The notes: a model not told the origin generated them from the letters alone. A stretch of DNA of 64,000 bases from Rahnella variigena (GCF_003610915.1 NZ_NSDJ01000002.1:372001-436000); one strand, 5' to 3'. Positions 34,812-44,166 are shown, numbered from the stretch's first letter. Numbers and translations are program-made.

Positions 34812-35303
34812 ATGTCCGTACCAGCTTATTTATGGTTATACGATTCAAACGGTGTATTAATCCAGGGAGGTTCTGAGATTTTAGGTCGTGAAGGCGCGAT
34901 TGAAATACAGAGTTTCACACACGGTCTTTCCGTTCCTTTCGATGGGAATACCGGGCGGTTAATGTCTACTCGTGTCCATCAAACGATGGGGCTTGTCAAA
35001 GAGTTTGATAAATCTACGCCTTATCTTTACCGCGCAGTAGCTACCAGCGAGAAGCTACAAAAAGCAGTCGTTAAATGGTATCGGATTAACGCGGCCGGAA
35101 TGGAAGAGGAATATTTAAATATGACAATGGAAGGTGTTCGTCTTCTTAATATCAATCCGCATATGCATAATTTTAAACATGCTGAGGGACAGGCCAGCAT
35201 TCCTACCGAGTCCATTGGTCTCGGGTATCATAAAATCACCTGGTTGTACCTCGATGGACATATCAGTTTTACCGATGAATGGAATTCCAGCTTGTACGCA
35301 TAA
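34812..35303 (+). CDS. Orphan Hcp tube protein (type VI secretion, TssD)
   Basis: This 163-residue Hcp-family protein forms the hexameric rings of the type VI secretion tube and carries small effectors in its lumen. It has the usual beginning MSVPAYLWLYDSNG, then GREGAIEIQSFTHGLSVPFD, and IGLGYHKITWLYLDG with DEWNSSL near the end. I prefer ATG 34812, which AAGGGA precedes, over the TTG two codons earlier. No other type VI core gene lies in the window, so this is an orphan copy. The next two genes look like its cargo and immunity pair. Confidence 0.88.
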   Translation: MSVPAYLWLYDSNGVLIQGGSEILGREGAIEIQSFTHGLSVPFDGNTGRLMSTRVHQTMGLVKEFDKSTPYLYRAVATSEKLQKAVVKWYRINAAGMEEEYLNMTMEGVRLLNINPHMHNFKHAEGQASIPTESIGLGYHKITWLYLDGHISFTDEWNSSLYA

Positions 35304-35317
35304 CAGGGAACACAGGG

Positions 35318-35842
35318 ATGATTTCGTGCAAAGTGGATTTCAATCGTCTTTATGAAGGCGGAAAAATCGCAAAACTTTATTGTGCTGGTGTGGGGGTCTT
35401 TCCTGTATTTTCAGGCTTATTCCCGCACACAAACAGAATAGGTTGTGGAGGTAATGAAAATGGGCCAATTCCGACGGGTAAATACTGGATTGTTAACCGC
35501 CCCAGAGGGGGAGTGAGGTCGAGATTAAAGGAGTACGAAAAGCATATTCGCACCGGTAATGATTACTCATCTTGGTTTGCCCTGTATCGACAAGATGGCT
35601 TGATAGATGATTCAACTTATATCGGTGAGACCTTGCGCAGAAGTTTCCGTTTGCATCCATTGCGTCCGGATGGTACCGGCGTATCAGATGGGTGTTTAAC
35701 ATTCATGCATCATGCCGATTTTGACACGCTCAGAAGCGCGTTGTTGAATTCGCACACTATAGACATTCCAATCATACATCTGAAGGCATATGGAGAAATC
35801 GAAGTTACGGGGGATATGAATGCGCCATGCCTTATTCTGTAA
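35318..35842 (+). CDS. Tlde1-like type VI effector (DUF2778, L,D-transpeptidase-type)
   Basis: This 174-residue protein probably attacks peptidoglycan in the periplasm of rival cells. The catalytic block FRLHPLRPDGTGVSDGC contains His113, Ser123, Gly125 and Cys126, the HxxxxxGxSxGC-like signature of DUF2778/Tlde1 proteins. These cut or exchange D-amino acids in tetrapeptide stems. GGNENGPIPTGKYWIVNRP earlier is also typical. I start at ATG 35318, preceded by AGGGA; an upstream in-frame ATG at 35279 lies inside hcp. There is no signal peptide, which fits delivery by Hcp. The stop overlaps the immunity gene by 23 bases. Confidence 0.82.
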   Translation: MISCKVDFNRLYEGGKIAKLYCAGVGVFPVFSGLFPHTNRIGCGGNENGPIPTGKYWIVNRPRGGVRSRLKEYEKHIRTGNDYSSWFALYRQDGLIDDSTYIGETLRRSFRLHPLRPDGTGVSDGCLTFMHHADFDTLRSALLNSHTIDIPIIHLKAYGEIEVTGDMNAPCLIL

Positions 35843-36131
35843 GATAGCGGTGCGGCTGGCGCTTTTTATTTTTATAGATTACTACCTGTTGTCGCCCTTT
35901 CCCGGCTGGCTGATTGATTATGAATACATCAAATCGATAGCCATCGCGGATTATTTTGATCAACTGATGAAGCCAGATTACGGAGAGCCGCCGTGGCCTG
36001 GATTGCAGGATGATATTTTTGTCGTGCTCTTGTCTGTTACTGGATTGATCCCTACCCTGTTAATAATGGTTATTATTGAAGCAATAGTGAAAGCAGTTCA
36101 GAGGAGTATTAAACGTAAAAAGTTAAATTAA
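35820..36131 (+). CDS. Candidate membrane immunity protein of the Tlde1-like effector
   Basis: This 103-residue protein has two membrane segments: IAVRLALFIFIDYYLLSPF near the N-terminus and VVLLSVTGLIPTLLIMVII near the C-terminus. An acidic, Trp/Pro-rich loop of about 50 residues between them would face the periplasm. A basic tail (RSIKRKKLN) ends it. The overlap with the effector gene and a periplasm-exposed loop suit protection against a peptidoglycan enzyme. No family was recognised. Confidence 0.65.
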   Translation: MRHALFCKIAVRLALFIFIDYYLLSPFPGWLIDYEYIKSIAIADYFDQLMKPDYGEPPWPGLQDDIFVVLLSVTGLIPTLLIMVIIEAIVKAVQRSIKRKKLN

Positions 36132-36157
36132 ACCCGGTCAATGCCGGGTTATTTATT
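36131..36157 (+). terminator. Terminator of the hcp-effector-immunity unit
   Basis: AACCCGG and CCGGGTT pair around TCAATG and are followed by ATTTATTT. It starts at the immunity stop codon. Confidence 0.7.
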
Positions 36158-36197
36158 TATGAATACAAAAACATGAATAGAATAAATTAGCGCATGA

Positions 36198-37280
36198 CTA
36201 TTTATTCTCTACAAATTCAAATGCCAGTCGCAGTTGTTCGGCGTCAGGGTGTCCGGGCAACAGATGAATGGATTCTCCGGCCTGTAATGTGCGTTCAATC
36301 AGGCGCGACATCTGCCGTTCATCGTGAATATCCACCTGCAATTGCGCCAGACTGACCGGCAAATCCAGCACTTTGTACAGTGCGGTTAACTGCTGAACTA
36401 CTTGCGGCTGATTGAGCAACGCGCTTTGCACCAGAATGCCATACGCCACTTTCGTGCCGTGCAGAAACGCATCGGTTTGCGGCAATGCGGTCAGGCCGTT
36501 GTGGACCGAATGCGCCGCCGCGATACGCGTATAACGGTCGCCAAGCCCGCCGACTAATCCCCCGCCCGCGATAATCGCGTCCAGAACGTTAAGGAACGAC
36601 TGCGTCAGCTGATTATCATCCTGCGCCTGCAACGCCGCTTCGCTTTCATTGAGCAACACATCCCGAATGGTCAGCGCAGTATTCAGGCCGAGCTGAACGG
36701 TTAAGGGCAGTTTTTCCGGCTGCGGGCTGAGCACCACGGCTTCGTACCATTTCGCCAGCGTATCGCCGATACCGGCCAGCAGATATTCCTTGGGCGCACG
36801 CAGAATAATGCGTGGCTCGACCAAAACCAGATGGTTAGCGTCGTTAAAGATTTCATAACGCAGCGCCTGCCCCTCATCGTTGTACCAGACAGAAAGCGGC
36901 GTCCAGGCGGCACAGGTCGCGGCAATGGTCGGAATAGCGACAACCGGCAATCCCAGACGTCGCGCCACGACTTTCGCAGTATCCAGCACTGCACCGCCGC
37001 CAATGCCGATCACTACCTGACGGTCATTCCCGCCAATATCCGCAATACGCTGCACTTCGGTTTCGCTGCAATGCGCTTTAAACAGAACCCGCCTGGCCTG
37101 CGAAGCGGTAAAGGCTTCCGGCAGGAAATCCTGCGCAGCCACTAAGGCACGCTCGCCGTAAATCCACAGCGCGTTATCCAGTTGCGCCGGTGTGTAGAAG
37201 TCGCTCAGCCGTTCGATAGCGCCGGGGAACGAAAAATAGCTGGCGGGGCCGGTGACCACGCGGATATCTGTCTCACTCAT
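36198..37280 (-). CDS. hcxA: Hydroxycarboxylate dehydrogenase HcxA (YbdH-type, iron-ADH family)
   Basis: This 360-residue protein is very like E. coli YbdH/HcxA (362 residues). It has VIGIGGGAVLDTAKVVARR (nucleotide loop), VVAIPTIAATCAAWTPLSV, GIGDTLAKWYEA (metal Asp) and AAHSVHNGLT (metal His). HcxA reduces 2-oxo acids such as 2-oxobutyrate and 2-oxoglutarate with NAD(P)H. It is divergent from the sugar-binding protein gene. No operon partner is evident. Confidence 0.9.
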   Translation of the reverse strand: MSETDIRVVTGPASYFSFPGAIERLSDFYTPAQLDNALWIYGERALVAAQDFLPEAFTASQARRVLFKAHCSETEVQRIADIGGNDRQVVIGIGGGAVLDTAKVVARRLGLPVVAIPTIAATCAAWTPLSVWYNDEGQALRYEIFNDANHLVLVEPRIILRAPKEYLLAGIGDTLAKWYEAVVLSPQPEKLPLTVQLGLNTALTIRDVLLNESEAALQAQDDNQLTQSFLNVLDAIIAGGGLVGGLGDRYTRIAAAHSVHNGLTALPQTDAFLHGTKVAYGILVQSALLNQPQVVQQLTALYKVLDLPVSLAQLQVDIHDERQMSRLIERTLQAGESIHLLPGHPDAEQLRLAFEFVENK

Positions 37281-37501
37281 GGGGAAATCCTTAATTTAGA
37301 AGCTGTTATCATCCTACGCCCGGACATCCGGATGGCTAATAATCTTTGGCATTAACTTATGCCTTTTCGTTCGTTGCCATTCATTCGCGGGTCATCAAAA
37401 CTCGGGCAATCAATTCATTAACTCAATATAAGAGCCTGTACAAGGCCTGTCATGAATTGTCCTCCCGTTAAAATGATGATTAACCACACAGGGTAATAAC
37501 C

Positions 37502-38569
37502 ATGAAACTGTTTTCCTCGTCGTTACTGGCGTTAAGTTTGCTCTCCGTTTTCCCTTCTTTTGCCGCCGGCACTGCGCCTGTACCGAAAGCCATCAGCGAT
37601 CATAAAGGGCCGGTACGCATTGCGGTGATCCGCAATCTGGGCTCAGACGACAACACTACGCAGTTTGTCTCCGGCGCAATTCAGGAAGGCCGCAAGCTGG
37701 GCTTTCAGGTGAATACATTTCTCAGTAACGGCGATGACGCCAAATTCCAGGACTTTGTAAATCAGGCGATCAGCCAGAAATACGATGGCATTATTTTGTC
37801 GCAAGGGCGCGATCCCTATTCCACCGAACTGCTCAAACGCATCACCGCCAGCGGCATTGCCGTTTCAGTGTTTGATACGGCGGTCAACGGCGACATTCCC
37901 GGTGTGACCGTCACCCAGCAGGACGATGCGTCGCTCACCGATCTTTCCGTCGGTCAGCTGATCAAAGATTTCAACGGCAAAGCCAATATCGTCAAACTTT
38001 GGGTCGCCGGTTTCCCGCCAATGGAACGTCGTCAGGACGCGTATAAAAAAATCTTAGCCGCCAATCCGGGCATTCATGAGCTGGAATCCGTCGGCGCGGT
38101 GTCTTCTGACGTTCAGGGAGATACCGCAAATAAAGTCGGCGCGCTGCTGGCGAAATACCCGAAAGGCAAAATCGATGCTATCTGGGGAACCTGGGATGCG
38201 TTCAGTCAGGGCGCGTACAAAGCCCTGCAGGAGAATGGCCGTACCGAAATCAAACTCTACAGCATTGATATTTCCAATCAGGATATTGGTTTGATGCGCG
38301 AAGCCAACAGCCCGTGGAAAGTCAGCGTGGCGGTCGATCCGAAACTGATTGGGGCGATCAACCTGCGTCTGGTTGCTAATAAAATTGCCGGTGAGAAAAC
38401 GCCTGCCAGCTATGAATTCAAAGCCGCAGCCATTCCGCAGGCGCTGCTGGTCAGCAATCCTGACGCGGTAAATGTCGCGTCGCTGGCGAAGGTGATCCCA
38501 GGCTGGGGTAAATCCGATGATTTTATTGCGCCGTGGTTCGCCACGCTTGAAGCGCAGCACAAAAAATAA
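37502..38569 (+). CDS. Orphan periplasmic sugar-binding protein
   Basis: This 355-residue protein has a signal peptide (MKLFSSSLLALSLLSVFPSFAA) and the two-lobe fold of RbsB-type binding proteins. Landmarks include IAVIRNLGSDDNTTQFVSGA, DGIILSQGRDPY, AVSVFDTAVNGDIPGVTVTQ and DAIWGTWDAFSQGAYKALQE. It would bind a sugar or related ligand for an ABC importer or a chemoreceptor, but no permease or ATPase gene is nearby. Instead the LVIVD-repeat gene follows after nine bases, so the two probably share a transcript. That pairing is unusual. Confidence 0.82.
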   Translation: MKLFSSSLLALSLLSVFPSFAAGTAPVPKAISDHKGPVRIAVIRNLGSDDNTTQFVSGAIQEGRKLGFQVNTFLSNGDDAKFQDFVNQAISQKYDGIILSQGRDPYSTELLKRITASGIAVSVFDTAVNGDIPGVTVTQQDDASLTDLSVGQLIKDFNGKANIVKLWVAGFPPMERRQDAYKKILAANPGIHELESVGAVSSDVQGDTANKVGALLAKYPKGKIDAIWGTWDAFSQGAYKALQENGRTEIKLYSIDISNQDIGLMREANSPWKVSVAVDPKLIGAINLRLVANKIAGEKTPASYEFKAAAIPQALLVSNPDAVNVASLAKVIPGWGKSDDFIAPWFATLEAQHKK

Positions 38570-38578
38570 GGCCTGAAG

Positions 38579-39826
38579 ATGACTACACATTCTCTCCCCA
38601 CGCCGGAATACAGCCGCAATATGCGGCTGATCGGCCACAGCGATCAGGGCGGAAAACCTGACGGCGTGCAGGTCATGGTTCACCGTGGTTATGCCTATAT
38701 CGGTCATATGGTGTCGCAGGGCTTTTCCATTGTGGATGTCCGCGACCCTAAAAATCCGCGCCCTGCCGGTTTTGTCGCTGCGCCTCCGGGTACCTGGAAC
38801 GTGCATTTACAGGCGCACGACGATTTACTGCTGGTGATCAACGCGCGGGATTTGTTCGCCGACGTGCGTTTTGCCGATGAAAAAGTCTATTACACCCGCT
38901 CCGTCAGCGAGACAGTGCAAGGCACGCAACAGCGTGGCTGGAGTGCCGGTGTGCGTATCTTTGATATTTCGCTGCCCGATCAGCCAAAAGAGATCGGCTT
39001 TCTCGGGCTGGAAGGGATCGGTGTGCATCGTATCTGGTACGTCGGCGGGCGCTGGGCGTATGTGTCCGCGCTGATTGACGGCTACAGCGATTACATTTTC
39101 CTGACCATTGATCTGGCCGACCCGCGCAATCCTCAGGTTGCCGGTCGCTGGTGGTTGCCCGGAATGCACACCGCTGGCGGTGAAACGCCGGACTGGCCGG
39201 AAGGTAAACGCTACGCGTTGCATCACGCGATCATCAGCGGTGATACCGCCTATGCCAGCTGGCGCGACGGCGGCCTGACACTGCTGGATATCAAAGACCG
39301 CAGCGCGCCGCAGCTGATTTCACACCGTAACTGGAGCCCGCCATTTGGCGGCGGCACGCATACCGCTCTGCCGTTGCCGGACCGGGAGCTGCTGGTCGTG
39401 CTCGATGAAGCGGTGCTGGATAATCAGGAAGATGGCGAGAAGCTGATCTGGGTATTTGATGTGCGCGAGCCGTCGAATCCGGTGAGTATTTCGACTTTCC
39501 CGCAACCGGAGGAACGGGATTACGTCAGCAAGGGCGCGCATTTCGGGCCGCATAATCTGCATGAAAACAGGCCCGGTAGCTTTGTCAGTTCGACGCTGAT
39601 TTTCGCCACCTATCAGAATGCCGGAGTGCGTGCGTACGACATCAGCAATCCGTATCAGCCAAAAGAAACCGGTGCGCTGGTGCCCGCGGCACCAGCAAGC
39701 ATGATGGATAAACGTCCGGGCAGGCCGCAGGTGATTCAATCCTGCGACGTGTTTGTCGATGCTCAAGGCATTATCTACAGCACCGACTACAACGGTGGTT
39801 TATCAATCATCGAATATCTTGGCTGA
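38579..39826 (+). CDS. LVIVD-repeat beta-propeller protein
   Basis: This 415-residue protein has repeated blocks of the LVIVD type, such as GFSIVDVRDPKNPRPAGFV, VRIFDISLPDQPKEIGFLG, LTLLDIKDRSAPQLISH and WVFDVREPSNPVSISTF. These suggest a seven-bladed propeller. Histidines are frequent (GVHRIWY, NLHENRPGS), which could mean metal binding. There is no signal peptide, so it appears cytoplasmic while its operon partner is periplasmic. The function is unknown; co-expression hints at metabolism of the bound ligand. Confidence 0.75.
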   Translation: MTTHSLPTPEYSRNMRLIGHSDQGGKPDGVQVMVHRGYAYIGHMVSQGFSIVDVRDPKNPRPAGFVAAPPGTWNVHLQAHDDLLLVINARDLFADVRFADEKVYYTRSVSETVQGTQQRGWSAGVRIFDISLPDQPKEIGFLGLEGIGVHRIWYVGGRWAYVSALIDGYSDYIFLTIDLADPRNPQVAGRWWLPGMHTAGGETPDWPEGKRYALHHAIISGDTAYASWRDGGLTLLDIKDRSAPQLISHRNWSPPFGGGTHTALPLPDRELLVVLDEAVLDNQEDGEKLIWVFDVREPSNPVSISTFPQPEERDYVSKGAHFGPHNLHENRPGSFVSSTLIFATYQNAGVRAYDISNPYQPKETGALVPAAPASMMDKRPGRPQVIQSCDVFVDAQGIIYSTDYNGGLSIIEYLG

Positions 39827-39859
39827 CGCCCTGCCCGCGCCTGGCTTAGTGGATTGAAT

Positions 39860-40783
39860 CTATTTCGCTTCAGGTGCGGGCGTTTTTGCTTTTGCCGCCA
39901 GCTTTTTTCCCGGACTGAGTACCAGCCACACCGCCACGCAGATCAGTATTCCGCCCGCGAAGAAGCCTTCAGACAGCGTTTCATTGAGTAACAGATAACC
40001 CCACAAAATGCCGAACGGCGGTATCAGAAATGTTACTGTCATGCTGCGCAGCGGGCCGATGTCGGCAATGAGCCGGAAATACAGGATATACGCCCACGCG
40101 GTACAGATAAGGCCGACCGCCAGCACGCACAGCCAGACCAGCGGCTGCGCCCAATGGACCGGCGCTTCGGTCGCCGATGCGTAAAGGAAGAACGGCAACA
40201 GGAACAGCGTGGCACCCAGCTGGCTGCCAGTGGCGACCAGTTTTGGATCTAATCCGCCGCGTTCTGTTATCCAGCGACGGGTCAGGAAACCGGCCACCGC
40301 ATAGCAACCGGTCGCCACCAGACACGCGATCACGCCCGCCAGCAGTTGCGGTACCGACTCTGCGCTGCCCGTTGTGGTTAGCAAGGTGATGCCGAATAAA
40401 CCTGTCAGCACGCCGAGCGCCTTTTTAAGCGTCACTGCCTCGTTGAAGAACAATCCGCCCATCACCACGCCCATCAGCGGCGTGGTCGCGTTGAGGATCG
40501 CCGAATAACCCGCCGGTAACCAGCGTGCCGCCAGACAATACATCAGGAACGGCAAACCGGAGTTGATCACCCCGAGCAGCAGCGAACTGCCAAATTTTTG
40601 CTGGTAATCACGCGGCGTTCGCATTACGGCAAGGATAACGACCAGTCCGATAAACCCAAACAGTACGCGCAAAAACGCAGTATTGATGGCACCGAATGCC
40701 GGTGCCGCCACCCGCATAAACAGAAAACTACCCCCCCAGATCGCCGCCAGCAGTAACAGACGGCAAAAATCACCCGCTTTCAT
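39860..40783 (-). CDS. EamA-family transporter (DMT superfamily)
   Basis: This 307-residue inner-membrane protein has ten predicted helices in two EamA repeats: LLLLAAIWGGSFLFMRVAAP at the start and LLAGVIACLVATGCYAVAGF in the middle. SMTVTFLIPPFGILWGYLLL near the end is typical of RhtA/YdcZ-like exporters. It probably exports amino acids or other metabolites. The C-terminus is basic and Ala/Pro-rich. It is divergent from the ComB-like gene, with about 140 bases between them. Confidence 0.85.
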   Translation of the reverse strand: MKAGDFCRLLLLAAIWGGSFLFMRVAAPAFGAINTAFLRVLFGFIGLVVILAVMRTPRDYQQKFGSSLLLGVINSGLPFLMYCLAARWLPAGYSAILNATTPLMGVVMGGLFFNEAVTLKKALGVLTGLFGITLLTTTGSAESVPQLLAGVIACLVATGCYAVAGFLTRRWITERGGLDPKLVATGSQLGATLFLLPFFLYASATEAPVHWAQPLVWLCVLAVGLICTAWAYILYFRLIADIGPLRSMTVTFLIPPFGILWGYLLLNETLSEGFFAGGILICVAVWLVLSPGKKLAAKAKTPAPEAK

Positions 40784-40925
40784 TCACATCCCCTATTGAA
40801 TATTGGCTATTGCCTTGTTTTAGTAATGGAATTATCAACGTTAAAATCGTGTTAATCAGTGTAGTGAATACGCTGGCGAATGAATCCGCTTTTTCTTGCT
40901 TTTATATTCTGAACAGGACGCTTTC

Positions 40926-41648
40926 ATGACTGATTTTTCGCAGGCTGATTTTGATGTTCGTGTGGAATGGGGCGCGCCAGCCATGGAGCATCTGGCGGCA
41001 GAAGCGGACTGTATTGTCATTATCGACGTGATGTCGTTTTCCACCTGCGTGAGTGTGGCCGGTGAACGCGGCGGCATGATCTTCCCGTATCCCTGGAAAG
41101 ACGCCAGTGCGCAGCAATTTGCCGCAGATAATAATGCCGAATGTGCGCAGTTTGACCGGTGTTTTCAGGGGCAGGGTTTCACCCTTTCTCCCTGCTCCTT
41201 GCTGAACATGACAGCGGGAACGCGGCTGGTGCTGCCTTCGCCGAACGGATCCGCGCTGACTTTTAAAGCCAAAGCGCACAAGGCGGCGATTTTCACCGCC
41301 TGTTTTCGCAATGTGACCGCGACCGCCCGCGCGTGTGAAAATTATCGCCAGATTTTGATCGTACCCGCCGGTGAAAAGTGGCCGGACAACTCACTGCGTC
41401 CGGCACTTGAAGATTTTGCCGCCGCCGGCGGGCTGGTTTCGCGCCTTTCGCACCGTCGTTTATCTGCTGAAGCCCGCGCTGCCTGTGCTGTTTATCAACA
41501 TCTGACACGGGCAGAACTTGAAGGCTGTGGTTCAGCGCGTGAGCTGAACCGTCGTGGATTTGCCGCCGATATCGCACTTTGTCTGGAGGAAGATGTCAGC
41601 GATTTTGCCTGCCAGTTACAGGGCGGGTTCTTCACTGCGCTCCGATGA
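40926..41648 (+). CDS. 2-phosphosulfolactate phosphatase-like protein (ComB family)
   Basis: This 240-residue protein resembles ComB, which removes phosphate from 2-phosphosulfolactate in coenzyme M synthesis. Family-like parts are ADCIVIIDVMSFSTCVSVA near the N-terminus, RLVLPSPNGSALTFKA, and ACFRNVTATARAC. Enterobacteria do not make coenzyme M, so the substrate is probably different. ATG 40926 is chosen because AGGA lies eight bases upstream; an in-frame ATG ten codons earlier lacks such a site. A DHA2-type exporter follows. Confidence 0.75.
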   Translation: MTDFSQADFDVRVEWGAPAMEHLAAEADCIVIIDVMSFSTCVSVAGERGGMIFPYPWKDASAQQFAADNNAECAQFDRCFQGQGFTLSPCSLLNMTAGTRLVLPSPNGSALTFKAKAHKAAIFTACFRNVTATARACENYRQILIVPAGEKWPDNSLRPALEDFAAAGGLVSRLSHRRLSAEARAACAVYQHLTRAELEGCGSARELNRRGFAADIALCLEEDVSDFACQLQGGFFTALR

Positions 41649-41775
41649 CATGAAATCGCTCTTTTTGATCCTCATGCGATCTATAACCCAGCCAAAGGTG
41701 TGTGATAGGTTTAATACTTATCATCTATCTTTTGCTGCGTTCTGCAGCGATGCTGTTTTTCCGGGACAGAAGACA

Positions 41776-43221
41776 ATGAGCCACACTAAATCGGATGCGT
41801 CAGAACATCCGCAGGGAGAAACCGCTGCCAGTAACGGGATCTCCGTTATTGCTTTATTGGTTGCGGCTGCTTTCTTTATGGAGTTTATCGACGGTACGGT
41901 GATTGCCACCGCGCTGCCGCAAATGGCGATTTCTTTCGGCGTATCAGCGGTCGATCTTAATGCCGGGATGAGTGCGTATATGCTGACGCTGGCGGTACTT
42001 ATCCCCGCCAGTGGCTGGGCGGCAGAACGTTTTGGTGCCCGCAACGTATTCACCTTTGCCCTCGCGGTCTTTACGCTGGCTTCGCTGTTTTGTGCCATGG
42101 CGACCAGCGTCAGTGAATTTATCATTCTGCGTATTATTCAGGGTATTGGCGGTGCGCTGATGGTGCCGGTCGGGCGTCTCACGGTGCTGAAAACTACGCC
42201 AAAACCACAGTTAATCAAAGCTATCGCCACGCTGACCTGGCCTGCGCTGGTGGCGCCGATCCTCGGGCCGCCGCTCGGTGGGTTCATTACCCATTACGCC
42301 TCATGGCACTGGATTTTCTATATCAATGTGCCGCTCGGAATTATTGCGATGATGCTGGCGTGGCGTCTGTTTCCTCAGGCACCTTCCGATGAACCCAAAC
42401 ATTTCGACAAACCGGGGTTCCTGCTCACCGGGCTGGCGATGCTTTCGCTGGTCACCGGTCTGGAGCTGATCAGTCAGGATCATATTTTGTGGACTACCGC
42501 CGGGCTGTTGCTGGTCGCAGGTGTGGTGCTTTCGGTGCTGGCTGTCCGTCATCTTTACCGCGACCCCGCGCCGATGGTGCATCCGGGGGCGATGGTGATC
42601 CCGACATTTCGTATCAGTATGGGCGGCGGTTCGTTGTTTCGCGTGACCATCAGCGCGGTGCCGTTCCTTTTGCCGCTGATGTTACAGGTCGGATTTGGTA
42701 TGGATCCGTTCCATGCCGGTTTACTGGTGCTGGCGGTGTTTGCCGGTAATCTGGCGATGAAACCGGCGACCACGCCGCTGATCCGCCGTTTCGGCTTCCG
42801 TCCGGTGCTGGTGGTGAATGGCCTGCTGAGCGTTTTCTCATTGCTGTTCTGCGCGTTTCTGACGCCGGGCACGCCGGACTGGCTGGTGATGTTATTGCTG
42901 TTTCTCGGCGGCCTTAGCCGTTCAATGCAGTTTACCGGCATCAGTACGCTGGCCTTTTCTGATGTGCCTGCAAAACAAATGGCCGATGCTAATACGCTGT
43001 TCAGCACGGTGCTGCAACTGTCGGTCGGGCTTGGGATCACGGTCGGTGCGCTCGGTACGCGCCTGGGTGAACAACTGGTGGATATGCTGCACTGGGAGTC
43101 TGTTCCCGGCATGAGTTTCAAAGTGGCCTTTATTGTTATCGCGGTGCTGACCCTGATTGGCTGGCTGGATATGTTGCGCCTGAAACCGGATGCCGGTTCA
43201 TCTGTATCGGGCAAAAAGTAA
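41776..43221 (+). CDS. DHA2-family (14-helix) MFS multidrug efflux transporter
   Basis: This 481-residue proton-driven exporter has FMEFIDGTVIATALPQMAIS in helix 1 (motif D1), ILRIIQGIGGALMVPVGRL (motif B), LGPPLGGFITHYASWHWIF (motif C) and FYINVPLG, all typical of EmrB/QacA relatives. A longer frame extends to 41554, but it overlaps the ComB-like gene. ATG 41776 removes the implausible 74-residue extension. No membrane-fusion partner (emrA) adjoins it, so it probably works alone in the inner membrane. Substrates are unknown. Confidence 0.85.
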   Translation: MSHTKSDASEHPQGETAASNGISVIALLVAAAFFMEFIDGTVIATALPQMAISFGVSAVDLNAGMSAYMLTLAVLIPASGWAAERFGARNVFTFALAVFTLASLFCAMATSVSEFIILRIIQGIGGALMVPVGRLTVLKTTPKPQLIKAIATLTWPALVAPILGPPLGGFITHYASWHWIFYINVPLGIIAMMLAWRLFPQAPSDEPKHFDKPGFLLTGLAMLSLVTGLELISQDHILWTTAGLLLVAGVVLSVLAVRHLYRDPAPMVHPGAMVIPTFRISMGGGSLFRVTISAVPFLLPLMLQVGFGMDPFHAGLLVLAVFAGNLAMKPATTPLIRRFGFRPVLVVNGLLSVFSLLFCAFLTPGTPDWLVMLLLFLGGLSRSMQFTGISTLAFSDVPAKQMADANTLFSTVLQLSVGLGITVGALGTRLGEQLVDMLHWESVPGMSFKVAFIVIAVLTLIGWLDMLRLKPDAGSSVSGKK

Positions 43222-43271
43222 ATCGCTGCTCTATGCTGAGTCTTGTTAATTAACCCCTTTGGGAGTTCCCG

Positions 43272-44165
43272 ATGTTCACAGGATTAAGTGCTTTTCCTCT
43301 CACCCCGCTGACGGATAAAGGCATTGATGAGAAATCTTTTGTCAGGCTAATGTCGCGTCTGGTGATTGCGGGTGTGGATTCCATCGGCGCACTGGGCTCG
43401 ACGGGCAGTTATGCTTATCTGAAACACAGTGAGCGTGACCGCGTTGCCCGGCTGGCGGTAGAACACGCTGAGGGTATTCCCGTGATGGTCAGTATCGGTT
43501 CAGTGCGTACCTCTGACGTGCTGCACCTTGCGGAAGATGCCCAGCGGGCGGGTGTGAGTGCTGTATTACTGGCACCTGTGTCGTATCAGAAACTCACCAG
43601 TGATGAAGTCTTCATGTTGTATGAAACGGTGACCCGTCATCTTTCGGTGCCGTTGTGCGTTTACGATAATCCGGCCACAACGCATTTTGATTTCACCGAT
43701 GAACTTTACGGGCGTATCGCGCAACTGCCGCATGTTGCCAGTATCAAAATCCCCGGGTTATCTGCTGACCCTGTTGCCACGCAAAAACGTCTGGCGGCGC
43801 TTCGTCCGTTGGTTCCGGCGCATGTGACGCTCGGCGCAGCGGGTGATCTGGCTGCTGCCACGGTTCTGACACAGGGCGGCGATGTCTGGTATTCGGTTAT
43901 TGCCGGATTGTTCCCGGAAATTCCGGTGGCCATCACACGTGCAGCACAAAACGGGGATACTCAGACTGCTCAGGCTTTATCGGCACAACTTGAACCGTTA
44001 TGGGAAATGTTCCGCCAGCACGGAAGCCTGCGCGTTGTCGCTGCCGCAGCGGAAATTCTCGGCCTGGTTTCTGCCCCATGTCTGCCGTTACCGCTTCAGT
44101 CTGTTACCGGTGATCAACGCCAGCGACTGGAACGTGTTATTGAAGCGCTTAATTTGCGAGCCTGA
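43272..44165 (+). CDS. Dihydrodipicolinate synthase/N-acetylneuraminate lyase-family aldolase
   Basis: This 297-residue class I aldolase has a TIM barrel. The Schiff-base Lys is Lys159 (ASIKIPG) and the catalytic Tyr is Tyr131 (CVYDNPA). The substrate loop reads GSTGSYAYL instead of the GTTGE of DapA, so the substrate is probably not aspartate semialdehyde but another pyruvate-derived compound. It follows the efflux gene after 50 bases, with GGGAG before its start. It ends at a strong palindrome. Confidence 0.82.
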   Translation: MFTGLSAFPLTPLTDKGIDEKSFVRLMSRLVIAGVDSIGALGSTGSYAYLKHSERDRVARLAVEHAEGIPVMVSIGSVRTSDVLHLAEDAQRAGVSAVLLAPVSYQKLTSDEVFMLYETVTRHLSVPLCVYDNPATTHFDFTDELYGRIAQLPHVASIKIPGLSADPVATQKRLAALRPLVPAHVTLGAAGDLAAATVLTQGGDVWYSVIAGLFPEIPVAITRAAQNGDTQTAQALSAQLEPLWEMFRQHGSLRVVAAAAEILGLVSAPCLPLPLQSVTGDQRQRLERVIEALNLRA

Positions 44166-44166
44166 T

